Shown piece by piece: positions 56,446-64,000 of a stretch of 64,000 bases of DNA. The stretch spans positions 1 to 64,000 of IMG/VR virus record IMGVR_UViG_3300036851_000411; one strand, written 5' to 3'. How positions within the stretch are numbered: the first letter of the stretch is position 1; each line of letters starts with the position of its first letter. Origin of the DNA: a virus. The notes under the pieces were generated by a model. The model did not search any database and was not told the origin of the DNA. It worked only from the letters and a program-made list of their open reading frames with translations. A program made the translations under genes and the position numbers.

Positions 56446-58622
56446 GCTGCCGAACGCTGACGCTCCGCCTGATGCTGGTCGCCGCCGCCTCATGCGGCGG
56501 CGGGCTGATTCCGGTCGCGGCGCAGGGCACGAGGGCGGACACGACGCTCGCGAACAACGCCCGTTCGCGCGTCACGGATTCGCTCCGCCTCGAGGCCGCC
56601 CGGAAGCAGGGCATCCGCAAGACCGTGATCACGCGGCTTGCGACGCGTGCGGACTCGCTGCTCCGCGATCACCTCAGGCCGATCGCTCCACCGCCACCTC
56701 CACCGCCTGTTACGCCGGCCGCGCCGGTTGCGTCGTTCGAGGTCGTGTGTGCGCAGCTCCAGTGTGCGTTCAACGCTGGCGCCAGTACCGGCGCGCGCCT
56801 GAGTCTCGCGTGGGACTGCGGTGCCTTTCCGAACTGCACCAGCACCGCCTCGAGCTTCTCCTTCTCGTACCCGCACGAGGGTCCTCGCGTCGCTGCGCTG
56901 ACTGTCCGTGACTCGTTAGGCCGGACGGCGAGCAAGAGCCAGACGTTCACCGTGCCTGGCATCCCGGTGCCAGTCGATACTGGCCCGCCGCTGCCTCCGC
57001 CTCCCCCGCCACCACCACCGCCAGTCGATACGATCGTTGCGAACGTAACGGCGACGCCGCCGGCTGCTCCCGCGCCCGTGACTCCGTTCAATCTCACCAG
57101 CACGCGCATCGTTCGCGTCGCGCCGCCTATGGACCTGCAGGCGGCGCTCAATGGTGCCACGCCGGGCACGGAGTTTCGTCTCGCGGCTGGCGCGACCTTC
57201 ACGGGTGTGTTCACGCTTCCCGTTGTGTGCGGCGTTGGCGCGGTCACGCTCCGCACGGACATCAATGTGGATTCGCTGGTGCCACCGGACGCGCGGATGA
57301 CGCCGACGAAGGCCGTGCCGCTCGCGAAGCTCGTCAACACCACCTACCAAGCGACGCTCAACATCGACGGCCCGAGCTGCAACATCCATCTCCTCGGGCT
57401 CGAGATCGCGTACACACCGCCGCCGAATTATCCATCGATCAACTACGGGCTGTTGCTCCTGGGCAACGGCGGCTGGAAGGACGGCGGCGAGACACAGCTC
57501 ACGGTCGACCGTGTGCCACGCAACATCCGCATCGACCGCAGCTATATCCATGGCTCGTCGATCAGCGAGCTGCGCCGCTGTGTAGCGCTGAACAGCGCGA
57601 ACACGGCGATTGTGAACAGCTGGATCGACGAGTGTCACACGAGCGGCTTCGACGCGCAGGCGATCGCCGGGTGGAACGGGCCCGGGCCGTTCTTGATCGC
57701 GAACAACTACCTCGCTGGCAGCGGCGAGAACGTCATGTTCGGCGGCGCGGACCCCGCGATCCCGGCGCTCATTCCCGCCGACATCACGATCGACGGCAAT
57801 CACATCACGAAGCCCAGCAGCTGGCTGGGTAAATGGGCGCTGAAGAACCTCTTCGAGTTGAAGGACGCCCGCCGGGTGCTGTTCACCCGCAACGTGGTGC
57901 GCTACTCGCCGCCGTCAGGGCAGGAAGGCATGGCGATCGTGATCAAGTCGAGCATCGGCGGCGACCCGAGCAAGACATGGCAGGGCACGACCGATCTGGA
58001 TATGAGCTGGAACATCGTCGACGAAGACGCCGTGGGTCTCAATCTGCAGGCGGTCGACTGCTCGGGTCAGGCGTGCACCGACGTGCATCTGGCCCGCGTC
58101 CGAGCCACGAACAACCTCTTCACCGGCGTAGGGACGTTTCCCAACCGCAATTCGCTAATGCTGTTCGGCGGCGATCTGCGTGACGTGCTCATCGCCAACA
58201 ACACGATGGTGCACGCGGCCACTGCGACCTACGGGCTGCCGATGACGTTGGCCTACGGCGGCGGGCTCGCGCGGAACATGGTGTGGCGCGACAACGTGCT
58301 CACCGCGCCGTCGGCGTATCTCGCGCACTTCAGCGACTCGGGCGTGGAGAGTCAGGTGAACCGCCGGGCGCTCGCGGCGTTCGTCAACGACGGCAGCTGG
58401 AGCTTTCAGCGCAACGTCGTTGGCGGCATCGACCCGCAGTACCTGGGCAACCTTCCGAGCACGAGCTGGTATCCGTCGACCGTCGCAGCTATCGGCTTGG
58501 CGGCCGACTACTCGCTGCTCGCGACCTCGCCATTCAAGGGCAAGGGCTTGAACGGCACGGATCCGGGGGCGGACATCGCCGAGCTCACGCGCCGGACCGC
58601 GGGCGTCGTGGTCGCGCCCTAA
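56442..58622 (+). CDS. Secreted PKD and parallel beta-helix protein
   Basis: A 726-residue protein from GTG 56442. A signal-like segment (LRLMLVAAASCGGG to VAAQ) is followed by a short helix, polyproline run, a PKD-like Ig domain (about 95-170), a second polyproline run (about 185-195), then a right-handed beta-helix (about 225-715) with VAPPMDLQAALNGATPGTEF entry and NIRIDRSYIHG coils. It resembles polysaccharide-lyase or depolymerase-type proteins. A signal peptide argues for export from the lysogen rather than for a virion spike; no catalytic residue could be assigned. Confidence 0.75.
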   Translation: MSCRTLTLRLMLVAAASCGGGLIPVAAQGTRADTTLANNARSRVTDSLRLEAARKQGIRKTVITRLATRADSLLRDHLRPIAPPPPPPPVTPAAPVASFEVVCAQLQCAFNAGASTGARLSLAWDCGAFPNCTSTASSFSFSYPHEGPRVAALTVRDSLGRTASKSQTFTVPGIPVPVDTGPPLPPPPPPPPPPVDTIVANVTATPPAAPAPVTPFNLTSTRIVRVAPPMDLQAALNGATPGTEFRLAAGATFTGVFTLPVVCGVGAVTLRTDINVDSLVPPDARMTPTKAVPLAKLVNTTYQATLNIDGPSCNIHLLGLEIAYTPPPNYPSINYGLLLLGNGGWKDGGETQLTVDRVPRNIRIDRSYIHGSSISELRRCVALNSANTAIVNSWIDECHTSGFDAQAIAGWNGPGPFLIANNYLAGSGENVMFGGADPAIPALIPADITIDGNHITKPSSWLGKWALKNLFELKDARRVLFTRNVVRYSPPSGQEGMAIVIKSSIGGDPSKTWQGTTDLDMSWNIVDEDAVGLNLQAVDCSGQACTDVHLARVRATNNLFTGVGTFPNRNSLMLFGGDLRDVLIANNTMVHAATATYGLPMTLAYGGGLARNMVWRDNVLTAPSAYLAHFSDSGVESQVNRRALAAFVNDGSWSFQRNVVGGIDPQYLGNLPSTSWYPSTVAAIGLAADYSLLATSPFKGKGLNGTDPGADIAELTRRTAGVVVAP

Positions 58623-58791
58623 CAGGACGTTAACGCTCGGATATAATGTGCGCTTGTTGGATGGCGGCTGCAATGAAACGATGACGCTCGGGCGCTGCGC
58701 TGCGCCCATCCATGTCCGGCATGAGCCTCTTCGAATGGTGGGACCTGCCGGGCTTTACGTCGATTGGGCTCGCGTTCCTACGCCCGGCGGG
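58623..58791. other. Intergenic region with possible promoter
   Basis: TATAAT at 58642-58647 is a good -10, but no clear -35 is seen 17 bp upstream. A + strand frame from 58712 opens here but looks like a shadow of the - strand gene. Confidence 0.4.
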
Positions 58792-59028
58792 TCATCCCCG
58801 CAAGTCCCGTCGACGCCGGTCGATCGCCCGCCGGAGGTCGCCTAACGACGCGCGCTCCCAAGCCGCGAAGGTGCGCTCTTCGAAAGACGCCAGCTCGTCG
58901 GGCCCCATCGAGGCCACGCGCTCGCACCAGAGCCTCACCGTCTCCGACGGGGCAGGGCCCACACCGCCCGAATCGGCGCTCGGTGTGTCGTCAGTCACGG
59001 GACGCGAACCGGAAGCGAAGTGACGCAC
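58792..59028 (-). CDS. Small hypothetical protein
   Basis: A 78-residue acidic then basic helical protein (VRLWCERVASMGPDELASF). The - frame has better GC-rich codon use than the overlapping + frame. It may belong to the lysogeny region. Confidence 0.55.
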   Translation of the reverse strand: MRHFASGSRPVTDDTPSADSGGVGPAPSETVRLWCERVASMGPDELASFEERTFAAWERASLGDLRRAIDRRRRDLRG

Positions 59029-59300
59029 CGAGTGACCAGCCGGGTCTGTAACACGCCGGGGTCATCATCAGCGAGAGGCTAAGAGAACCGCCCAAGGCGG
59101 TCACAGGGGTTGGATTCGGCCATTTTGGCCCGTGCGTCAGTCAATGCGTCCACTGCATGCAAATAGACTCTCGCCACATAGCGCCAAGCAGTCCGATATT
59201 GCGGGGCCCGCCGCATCGCGTTACCGTAGCCCGCCCAACCGAACTGACCAGAAACTAACCGCAGTGCCCGCCACCCTGTTCCCGCCCTGGTCACCGCTCA
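59029..59300. other. Intergenic region, unresolved
   Basis: A - strand frame of 71 codons (59079-59294) is open but has no recognised family and no clear start signal. The segment contains CCGCCCAAGGCGG and GGCCATTTTGGCC inverted repeats and could hold an attachment or control site. Confidence 0.35.
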
Positions 59301-59702
59301 GTGATTTCTCTCTGCGAGAGCTCCACCTCCGCTGCCCCAGCGCTCGACGCCGCGGCCGATCCCGCCGTTGCGGATCACACCGATTCGCTCCCGACCGACC
59401 CGTCCGTGCGCGTTCCCGCCGGCCCGCTGCTCCCCGCTGGTGCGGAGATCGCGATCCTCATGACCGGCGCGAAGATGAACGGGACCACCGCGCTGTCGAT
59501 CGGCGACCCGGCTCACGAGCACGAGTATGCGTACATCCGGCTCGACAACCGGGTCTACGATGCCGAGACCTATTGCATTCTGCAGACGCTGGCCTCTCAC
59601 ATTGCGGATCTCGGCCTCGTGAGTGCGCTCGCGAGCGTTGCGAAGCCGAGCCTCGCGCTCGTTGACGACCCATCACCATCGGCACCAGTAGCAACGGGAT
59701 AA
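59301..59702 (+). CDS. Hypothetical protein
   Basis: A 133-residue protein from GTG 59301. After a Pro/Ala/Asp-rich start, GAEIAILMTGAKMNGTTAL and YAYIRLDNRVYDAETYCILQ look like a folded alpha/beta core. It ends just before a strong hairpin. Unknown function. Confidence 0.6.
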   Translation: MISLCESSTSAAPALDAAADPAVADHTDSLPTDPSVRVPAGPLLPAGAEIAILMTGAKMNGTTALSIGDPAHEHEYAYIRLDNRVYDAETYCILQTLASHIADLGLVSALASVAKPSLALVDDPSPSAPVATG

Positions 59703-59710
59703 AACGAGAG

Positions 59711-59734
59711 CGGGCCCCGACCCCGGGGCCCGCA
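59711..59734. terminator. GC-rich hairpin between convergent genes
   Basis: GCGGGCCCCG and CGGGGCCCGC form a perfect 10-bp stem with loop ACCC, between a + gene and the - strand repressor-like gene. It suits a bidirectional terminator. Confidence 0.8.
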
Positions 59735-59792
59735 TCCACCGTCGCATCCACACGACTGCCCATCGCTTCGCTCGTGCAGCTGGTGACGCTGA

Positions 59793-60386
59793 CTACCGTT
59801 TCCTGCCCGACCTGCGACTGCCGGCGGCTTTCTTCGCCGGTTGTTCACGCCCCGCGGTGGGCGGTGCCGGTGCCGGTCGGTAGCTGACCCTCGGCAACCC
59901 CTCGGCGACTGCTGGGGCCTCCACCCGATACGCGCGCAGCACCTCGAGCTCGGCGGCCTCGCCACCGACCACGTACGCGAGCGTCCGCCCAGACAGCGCG
60001 GCGACGGCGACGTTCTCGTCGTTGTAGAGGTCCAGCACGCCGAGCTCCGCCCGCGAGATGCGGGACTGGTCGACGACCAGTCCGGTCATCGACGCGATCA
60101 GGTCCGCGAAATCCCCCTGCGACATCGCCACCGGCGGCTGCATGCGGGCGCCGGCCTCGAGCCGGCACCGCTTGAGCCGCCGTCCTCGTTCGACCTTCGC
60201 CTGCTTCCCGACTTCGGTCGGCGGGAGTACCGCCCCCGCGGCCGACCGGCCCCCTGTGCCTCCGGCCACAACCTTCCTCCAGAATGAGGTCGATCCGAAC
60301 CCGGCTGGCGACCCGGTTGCCAGCCCTGGTGTCCTGGTCGGTCTCGTGCTCCTACCTGTGCGCGTGCTTGTGCTCGGTACAGTCAT
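59793..60386 (-). CDS. Probable XRE-type phage repressor
   Basis: About 197 residues if it starts at the ATG at 60386. The N-terminal 65 residues are Thr/Arg/Gly-rich and may be non-coding. RRLKRCRLEAG, MSQGDFADLI, then SRISRAELGVLDLY fit an XRE helix-turn-helix with an 8-residue insert, and the tail is Pro/Lys/Arg-rich. It is divergent to a small regulator across a class I box, the classic immunity layout. No peptidase domain, so not a RecA-cleaved CI type. Confidence 0.65.
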   Translation of the reverse strand: MTVPSTSTRTGRSTRPTRTPGLATGSPAGFGSTSFWRKVVAGGTGGRSAAGAVLPPTEVGKQAKVERGRRLKRCRLEAGARMQPPVAMSQGDFADLIASMTGLVVDQSRISRAELGVLDLYNDENVAVAALSGRTLAYVVGGEAAELEVLRAYRVEAPAVAEGLPRVSYRPAPAPPTAGREQPAKKAAGSRRSGRKR

Positions 60387-60449
60387 CGGTCTCGATCCCC
60401 CCGCCGGAGAAGCCGTCCCCGCCGCACTGCGAACGTCGTTGCGTACAAC

Positions 60450-60489
60450 TATGCGATCGGGGCTTGACGGGATGTGATTAGTGCATAAG
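60450..60489. promoter_or_regulatory. Immunity operator with class I box
   Basis: A half-site TATGCGAT (60450-60457) lies 20 bp before the box GATGTGATTAGTGCATA (60471-60487), with TTGACGG directly before the box. It lies between the divergent repressor-like and Cro-like genes. Confidence 0.62.
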
Positions 60490-60491
60490 TT

Positions 60492-60899
60492 ATGCTCATG
60501 CACGAGCGACATAATACACCCGACAGGGCGCGGCGCGCAATCGAGCGTCGCATCCGCGCCACAGATATCCGGGTGCTCCGTCTCGGGGGCGACTCCGAGG
60601 ATCGGCGTCGCAAGTTCACGCGGTTCATCGCGAGCCGCACCGGCTACTCCGAGGGCTACGTCAGTAACCATCTGTGGGGTCATCGAGGGAAGGGTGGGCG
60701 TCCACGGTTCGCGCTGTATCTCGAGATCTACCTCGCCGGGTTCTTTGGCGATCGGATGGATCTCAAAGCATTGCCGCCTGCAGCGAAAGACGTGGTGGTG
60801 TACGCGGAACCGGTCGAGGATGCCGGCGATGTCGAGACGTTGATCGATGTGCGCGACGCGGCGCACGCGGCCACGCAAAAACCCAGCCAGGGTGCGTGA
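60492..60899 (+). CDS. Small regulator, Cro/CII-like position
   Basis: A 135-residue protein. KFTRFIASRTGYSEGYVSNH looks like a helix-turn-helix, followed by an LYLEIYLAGFF helix and an acidic tail. It starts right behind the class I box (ATG 60492 or 60498). Divergent position to the repressor suggests a Cro or CII role. Confidence 0.62.
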   Translation: MLMHERHNTPDRARRAIERRIRATDIRVLRLGGDSEDRRRKFTRFIASRTGYSEGYVSNHLWGHRGKGGRPRFALYLEIYLAGFFGDRMDLKALPPAAKDVVVYAEPVEDAGDVETLIDVRDAAHAATQKPSQGA

Positions 60900-60999
60900 A
60901 CACCACTGGCTGGGGGCAAGGAGGCGACTGCAGGCGATACGGGCTGCCTGAGTCGACCGCACGATAGACGAAGCCTGGGGCGCAAGGCAAGAGGCAGAC

Positions 61000-61650
61000 A
61001 TGGAACACCCCGAGACAGTTTCACCGCCGGTGATGCTGTACGCCGGCTCCGACGGAGCGCCGGGCGACAGTGCGAACAAGGGCACATCACCGACGCCCAA
61101 TCTTGTATTCCCAACCAAACCCGAACGGCCAGCGCCGGGCACGGTCTTGCCGTGCGAGAGCTGCAACGGCGGCACGTGGCGCGACCCGTTAGGCGCTGAC
61201 GACGCCCTCTGCGCGCGATGCCAGGGCTCCGGCAGTGTCACCGTTCGGAGCCAGGCGGACCTGACCGCGCTGATGCACGCGTGGGAGGCCGAGGGCGCTG
61301 TGTGGGCGCTCCAGGAGGTCGAGGGCTTCGGTTACCACTACGACGAGCTCAAGGCATACGCCGTGGCTCGCGGGCGGACACTAGCGAAGGCGGCCGAGAG
61401 TCGCGCACGCCAGAAAAAACAGCAGGAACATCAGCGCCTCCAGCAGCTTGCCGAGTCGCTCGATCTCATTCCCGATTCGGAGGCTGACCACGAAGAGCGC
61501 ATGCGCGTGCGCACGGTGTTTCGGGCGCTGGTGATCGACCGGTTCGACCGATTGATCGGTGCCATCGATCGACTCGGCTCGACCATCGCGCACACGAGTG
61601 CCGAGCAGATCGACCAGATGGTGCACGAGAGCCGGAGGAGCGAGCGATGA
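61000..61650 (+). CDS. Hypothetical protein with DnaJ-like zinc pair
   Basis: A 216-residue protein. LPCESCNGG and ALCARCQGSG (about residues 50-78) form a DnaJ-type zinc ribbon; the rest is a long helix with a coiled coil near 135-155. It is ATGA-coupled to the Rad52-like gene, so it may assist recombination or replication. Confidence 0.68.
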   Translation: MEHPETVSPPVMLYAGSDGAPGDSANKGTSPTPNLVFPTKPERPAPGTVLPCESCNGGTWRDPLGADDALCARCQGSGSVTVRSQADLTALMHAWEAEGAVWALQEVEGFGYHYDELKAYAVARGRTLAKAAESRARQKKQQEHQRLQQLAESLDLIPDSEADHEERMRVRTVFRALVIDRFDRLIGAIDRLGSTIAHTSAEQIDQMVHESRRSER

Positions 61651-62597
61651 CCGCCGCCGCGCTCGTCCGCCCCTCTCCGCGCAACGTGGCCGCCATCCTC
61701 GATGCACTCGCCGCGCCGTTCGCGGCCGAGCATGTCGGATGGATGCTGCGCGATGGGAAGCTCGACAACAACGTGCCGAAATCGGTGGCGGTGCCGTTCA
61801 TCGACATCTGCGCCGTGATGGACCGGCTCGACCAGGTGCTCGGACCGGAGAACTGGAAGGACGACTACCGTCCGGTGCCGAATTCCACGACGGGCTTGCT
61901 CTGCGAGCTCTCGATCCGGATCTGGCGTGAGGACGAGGGCTACACGTGGCTCACGAAGGTCGATGGTGCCGACCCGACGGCGATCGAGCGCACGAAAGGG
62001 GGGATTTCGAGCGCGATGAAGCGCGCCGCGGTGCGGTTCGGCATCGGTCGCTATCTGCACCGGCTGCCCAAGATGTACGCGTCGTTCGTGCTCGACCGGA
62101 GGCGACAGGGCCCGGGGAGGTACTTCGGCTATGTCAAGGCGTCGAAGGACGACAAGCGCGGTGTTGGCTTTGCGTGGAACCCGCCGACGTTGCCGTCGTG
62201 GGCACTGCCTAACGGCAGCGGATGGCCGGGGCCGACGCGCACGAGCGAAGGAGACAAAAAGGGAGACACAAAGACTGACCGGACCCGAGGCGGCCAGAGC
62301 AACGCTGCCGCCGCCTCACATACCGCTGGGGCGGCAGGAGTCCCTGCCGGCGGGGTGTCTGAGTCAGGGTCGTCGTCCGAAGGCGCCCCCATCGACCCAT
62401 GCCGCATCGAGCTTCCAAAGCTGATCGGCTTCACCGACCTGCGCGGCGTGCCGTTAGGCAAGATCCCGGTCGCCGATCTCCGACGTATCCACCGGCACGT
62501 CGAGAAGCGGAAGCCGCACTTGGCGGAGAAGGTTGCGCACGTGATCGCTGCGTGCGAACAGGCCCCCGGAGGGCGCATCGATGACCTGCCGTTCTGA
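61647..62597 (+). CDS. Rad52-family single-strand annealing protein
   Basis: A 316-residue protein. The first 150 residues (VPFIDICAVMDRLDQVLGPENW, ELSIRIW, TKGGISSAMKRAAVRFGIGRYLH) are typical of phage Rad52/22 annealing proteins. A Ser/Gly/Pro linker (about 200-250) and a short C-terminal domain (GKIPVADLRRIHRHVEKR) follow, the latter perhaps for contact with a single-strand binding protein. It pairs homologous strands in phage recombination. Confidence 0.9.
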   Translation: MTAAALVRPSPRNVAAILDALAAPFAAEHVGWMLRDGKLDNNVPKSVAVPFIDICAVMDRLDQVLGPENWKDDYRPVPNSTTGLLCELSIRIWREDEGYTWLTKVDGADPTAIERTKGGISSAMKRAAVRFGIGRYLHRLPKMYASFVLDRRRQGPGRYFGYVKASKDDKRGVGFAWNPPTLPSWALPNGSGWPGPTRTSEGDKKGDTKTDRTRGGQSNAAAASHTAGAAGVPAGGVSESGSSSEGAPIDPCRIELPKLIGFTDLRGVPLGKIPVADLRRIHRHVEKRKPHLAEKVAHVIAACEQAPGGRIDDLPF

Positions 62598-62608
62598 GGG
62601 CGTCGGCC

Positions 62609-62965
62609 ATGGCGATCACCGAGAAGAGTGCTCGGTGCCGCAAGTGCGGATGGTTCCTCCCGGAACCGCCCGCCGAGCAGGCCTGCGGCATGTGTGGCAG
62701 TGGAGCGGGCGACCCGATCGAGCTGACGGCGCTCGACCGCATCTACCTCCTGGTGCGGGCGGCGCAGCGGTTGCGGGCGAAGCTGGAATCCGAGGCCGGG
62801 CTCGACGATCGGACGTACTGGGACCGGAAGCTGTTCAACCACTACATCGACCAGGACCAGCAGCCGTCCCCGGAAGGGTTCACGGTGCAGACGCCGATCG
62901 CCGACATGGCCAGGAAGATCAAGGAGGAGTCGGGGGTCTGGCGTCAGGCGGGGTGCCCGGTATGA
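62609..62965 (+). CDS. Hypothetical zinc-ribbon protein
   Basis: A 118-residue protein with CRKCGWF and ACGMCGSG at the N-terminus (zinc ribbon) and a helical remainder. Ends on ATGA. Confidence 0.65.
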   Translation: MAITEKSARCRKCGWFLPEPPAEQACGMCGSGAGDPIELTALDRIYLLVRAAQRLRAKLESEAGLDDRTYWDRKLFNHYIDQDQQPSPEGFTVQTPIADMARKIKEESGVWRQAGCPV

Positions 62966-63261
62966 CGCGCCCGAAACCACGATGCGAATGGTGCGGTGCC
63001 GTGATTCCCGCCCGGCGATTGGAGCGGGTGAGTTCCATGCGTGGCGCGTGGAGCTTCTGCTCGGATCACTGCGAGCGCGATGAGCGCGTCGCGAACGCTG
63101 GCGGCGGGGATGGCGAAGTGGCTGACGTTAGGCAACCGCGCTGCTCCGCGGAGTCCTGCGCTTGTGGCGCGTATCGCCCGCGGGACGACGGCGAGGAGGC
63201 ATGCCACTGCGGGTGCCGGTGGTGCGACAACTCTCTCTTTCAGCCAGAGCGGATCGACTGA
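62962..63261 (+). CDS. Cys-rich hypothetical protein
   Basis: A 99-residue protein with CEWCGAVIP, CSDHCERD, then CSAESCACG and CHCGCRWCD clusters, probably two zinc sites. It contains a GTTAGGC word and ends on TGATG. Confidence 0.65.
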   Translation: MTRPKPRCEWCGAVIPARRLERVSSMRGAWSFCSDHCERDERVANAGGGDGEVADVRQPRCSAESCACGAYRPRDDGEEACHCGCRWCDNSLFQPERID

Positions 63262-63650
63262 TGCAGATCCTCGCGGACAAGGTGGAGACGTTCATCGGCA
63301 CGCTCGAGTCGCGCGCTACCCAGCGAGAGAAGGAGGGCGCGAACACTGCGCTCGCCTACCGCAGCATCGCGGCGGAGCTGCGGACGAAGCTCGACGAGTG
63401 GATGCACACGGCCCTCAAGATCAGCGAGGCCGTCGAGGTGAGCGGGTACAGCAAGGCGCAGCTCAACAACCTGCGCCGGCAGGGGCTCACGACGTTCTGT
63501 TTGTGCGACCTCCCGATCAAGCCGCGCCCGCGGAAGCCGGCGCTCGTTACCCGGGCGCGTGTGTCGAAGGGGAAGGGAAGCGGAAAGGGTGCACCGCGCC
63601 GGAAAGGCCCCGAGCTCGCCGCGTCGATGCTCCGACGGAGGCACGGATGA
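63261..63650 (+). CDS. Small DNA-binding-like protein
   Basis: A 129-residue protein: a helical N-terminus, a helix-turn-helix-like segment (ISEAVEVSGYSKAQLNNLRR), then a long Lys/Arg/Gly tail. It suits a DNA-binding or excisionase-type protein. Start overlaps the previous stop (TGATG). Confidence 0.6.
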   Translation: MQILADKVETFIGTLESRATQREKEGANTALAYRSIAAELRTKLDEWMHTALKISEAVEVSGYSKAQLNNLRRQGLTTFCLCDLPIKPRPRKPALVTRARVSKGKGSGKGAPRRKGPELAASMLRRRHG

Positions 63651-64000
63651 CGGTGCTCCGTGTCGTCACCATGAGCGCCGAACGGGTGGCGGAGTACCGG
63701 CCAGCGCCGGGCGACATCTGCATCTCGATCACGAGCGACGCCAACCGGCCGGCGCAGTTGGCTTACGGATTCGCCGACGTGCTCCGACTCACGTTCATCG
63801 ATGACCCGTTCCCGAATCCGAATCGGCCGCCGCAAGGCATCCAGCCGGTGCACGCCGATGGGATTGCGGCGCTCATTGCGAAACACATCGATCAGCCAGT
63901 GACGTGTGTCGTGCACTGCATGGTCGGCACGTCGCGCTCTCCGGCGATCGCGCTCGCGCTTGAAGACGCGGGGCTCGTTCGGTACGAGCGACCATGGTGG
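63647..64000 (+). CDS. Tyrosine/dual-specificity phosphatase-like protein, partial
   Basis: The first 118 codons of a gene cut by the window end. VVHCMVGTSRSPAIAL has the Cys-x5-Arg signature of cysteine phosphatases. In phages such enzymes may dephosphorylate host proteins or nucleotide ends. Start ATGA-coupled. Confidence 0.78.
   Translation, partial: MTVLRVVTMSAERVAEYRPAPGDICISITSDANRPAQLAYGFADVLRLTFIDDPFPNPNRPPQGIQPVHADGIAALIAKHIDQPVTCVVHCMVGTSRSPAIALALEDAGLVRYERPWW

Noticed and set aside
58712-59023. A + strand gene of 103 codons
   Set aside because: It overlaps the - strand gene at 58792-59028, which has better codon use; the + translation is Arg/Ser-rich shadow-like.
248-63132. TTAGGC taken as a telomere-type repeat
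   Set aside because: The word equals the nematode telomere unit, but it is scattered singly, not in tandem, and the DNA is clearly phage.
1-64000. Integrase, transposase or insertion sequence
   Set aside because: No tyrosine or serine recombinase motif and no IS-like gene with inverted ends was found in either strand.
1-64000. CRISPR array
   Set aside because: No regular repeats with spacers; the only short array is the 10-bp CGTTAGG series, which has no spacer content.

Overview
The window looks like a large part of the genome of a tailed, probably temperate, long-tailed (siphovirus-type) bacteriophage or phage-plasmid of a high-GC bacterium. Almost every base is coding, about 100 genes are packed mostly on the + strand with ATGA, GTGA, TAATG or 8-nt overlaps, and there is no bacterial housekeeping gene. 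TTA codons and TAA stops are rare except inside one recurring word, CGTTAGG (reverse CCTAACG). The host cannot be named from sequence alone; a high-GC soil-type host such as a gemmatimonadote is only a guess.

Layout. 1-250: tRNA-Pro(GGG) and a hairpin. 0.3-20.8 kb: early/accessory region of small genes, including NADAR, two ASCH proteins, a VRR-NUC nuclease, RadC, a Gp37/Gp68-type protein, four DNA methyltransferases (MT-A70, C5, D12-type Dam with a frameshift in a G8 run, phage N6A) and a Mom-like DNA hypermodification protein. Three genes at 15.2-16.0 kb run on the - strand. 20.8-21.6 kb: a gene-free hub with palindromic operators, a promoter, an unusual class II tRNA on the - strand, a DnaA box and a near-consensus ParB site (parS). 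21.7-28.1 kb: metallopeptidase, small terminase, DUF3310-like protein, a phage sigma factor, HAD protein, large terminase. 28.2-42.5 kb: DUF935-type portal, an 870-residue multidomain virion protein, scaffold, decoration and major capsid proteins, connectors, tail tube, tail chaperones made by a -1 frameshift, and a short inserted cargo operon. 42.6-53.1 kb: tape measure, distal tail, spike with LamG-like domain, and a beta-propeller tail-tip protein. 53.1-55.9 kb: probable lysis genes. 55.9-58.6 kb: a lipoprotein and a secreted beta-helix protein, probably for altering the host surface. 58.8-60.9 kb: short - strand genes and a divergent repressor/Cro-like pair. 61-64 kb: Rad52-type annealing protein and small genes, ending inside a protein-phosphatase-like gene. 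No integrase is visible.

How it works together. A repeated 17-bp palindrome (consensus TATGTGATAATCGCATA) with TTG or TTC placed 7 bp before it in most copies stands ahead of the radC operon, the metallopeptidase/packaging block, the portal, the scaffold, the tape measure, the lysis block and the immunity gene. It looks like the switch for late or module transcription and could be read by the phage sigma factor, bound by the repressor, or both. A second repeated element (GGTAGCATATGGTATCAT) marks three early promoters.

Strongest unexplained signals: the CGTTAGG word, found about 70 times by eye including four copies spaced exactly 10 bp; the 8-nt gene junction ATGCCTAA used at eight gene boundaries; the virion protein fusing a 2H phosphoesterase, an ADP-ribosyltransferase-like fold, a Mu F-like head domain, a ParB-like domain and an XkdF-like protease; and the parS/DnaA hub in a phage genome.
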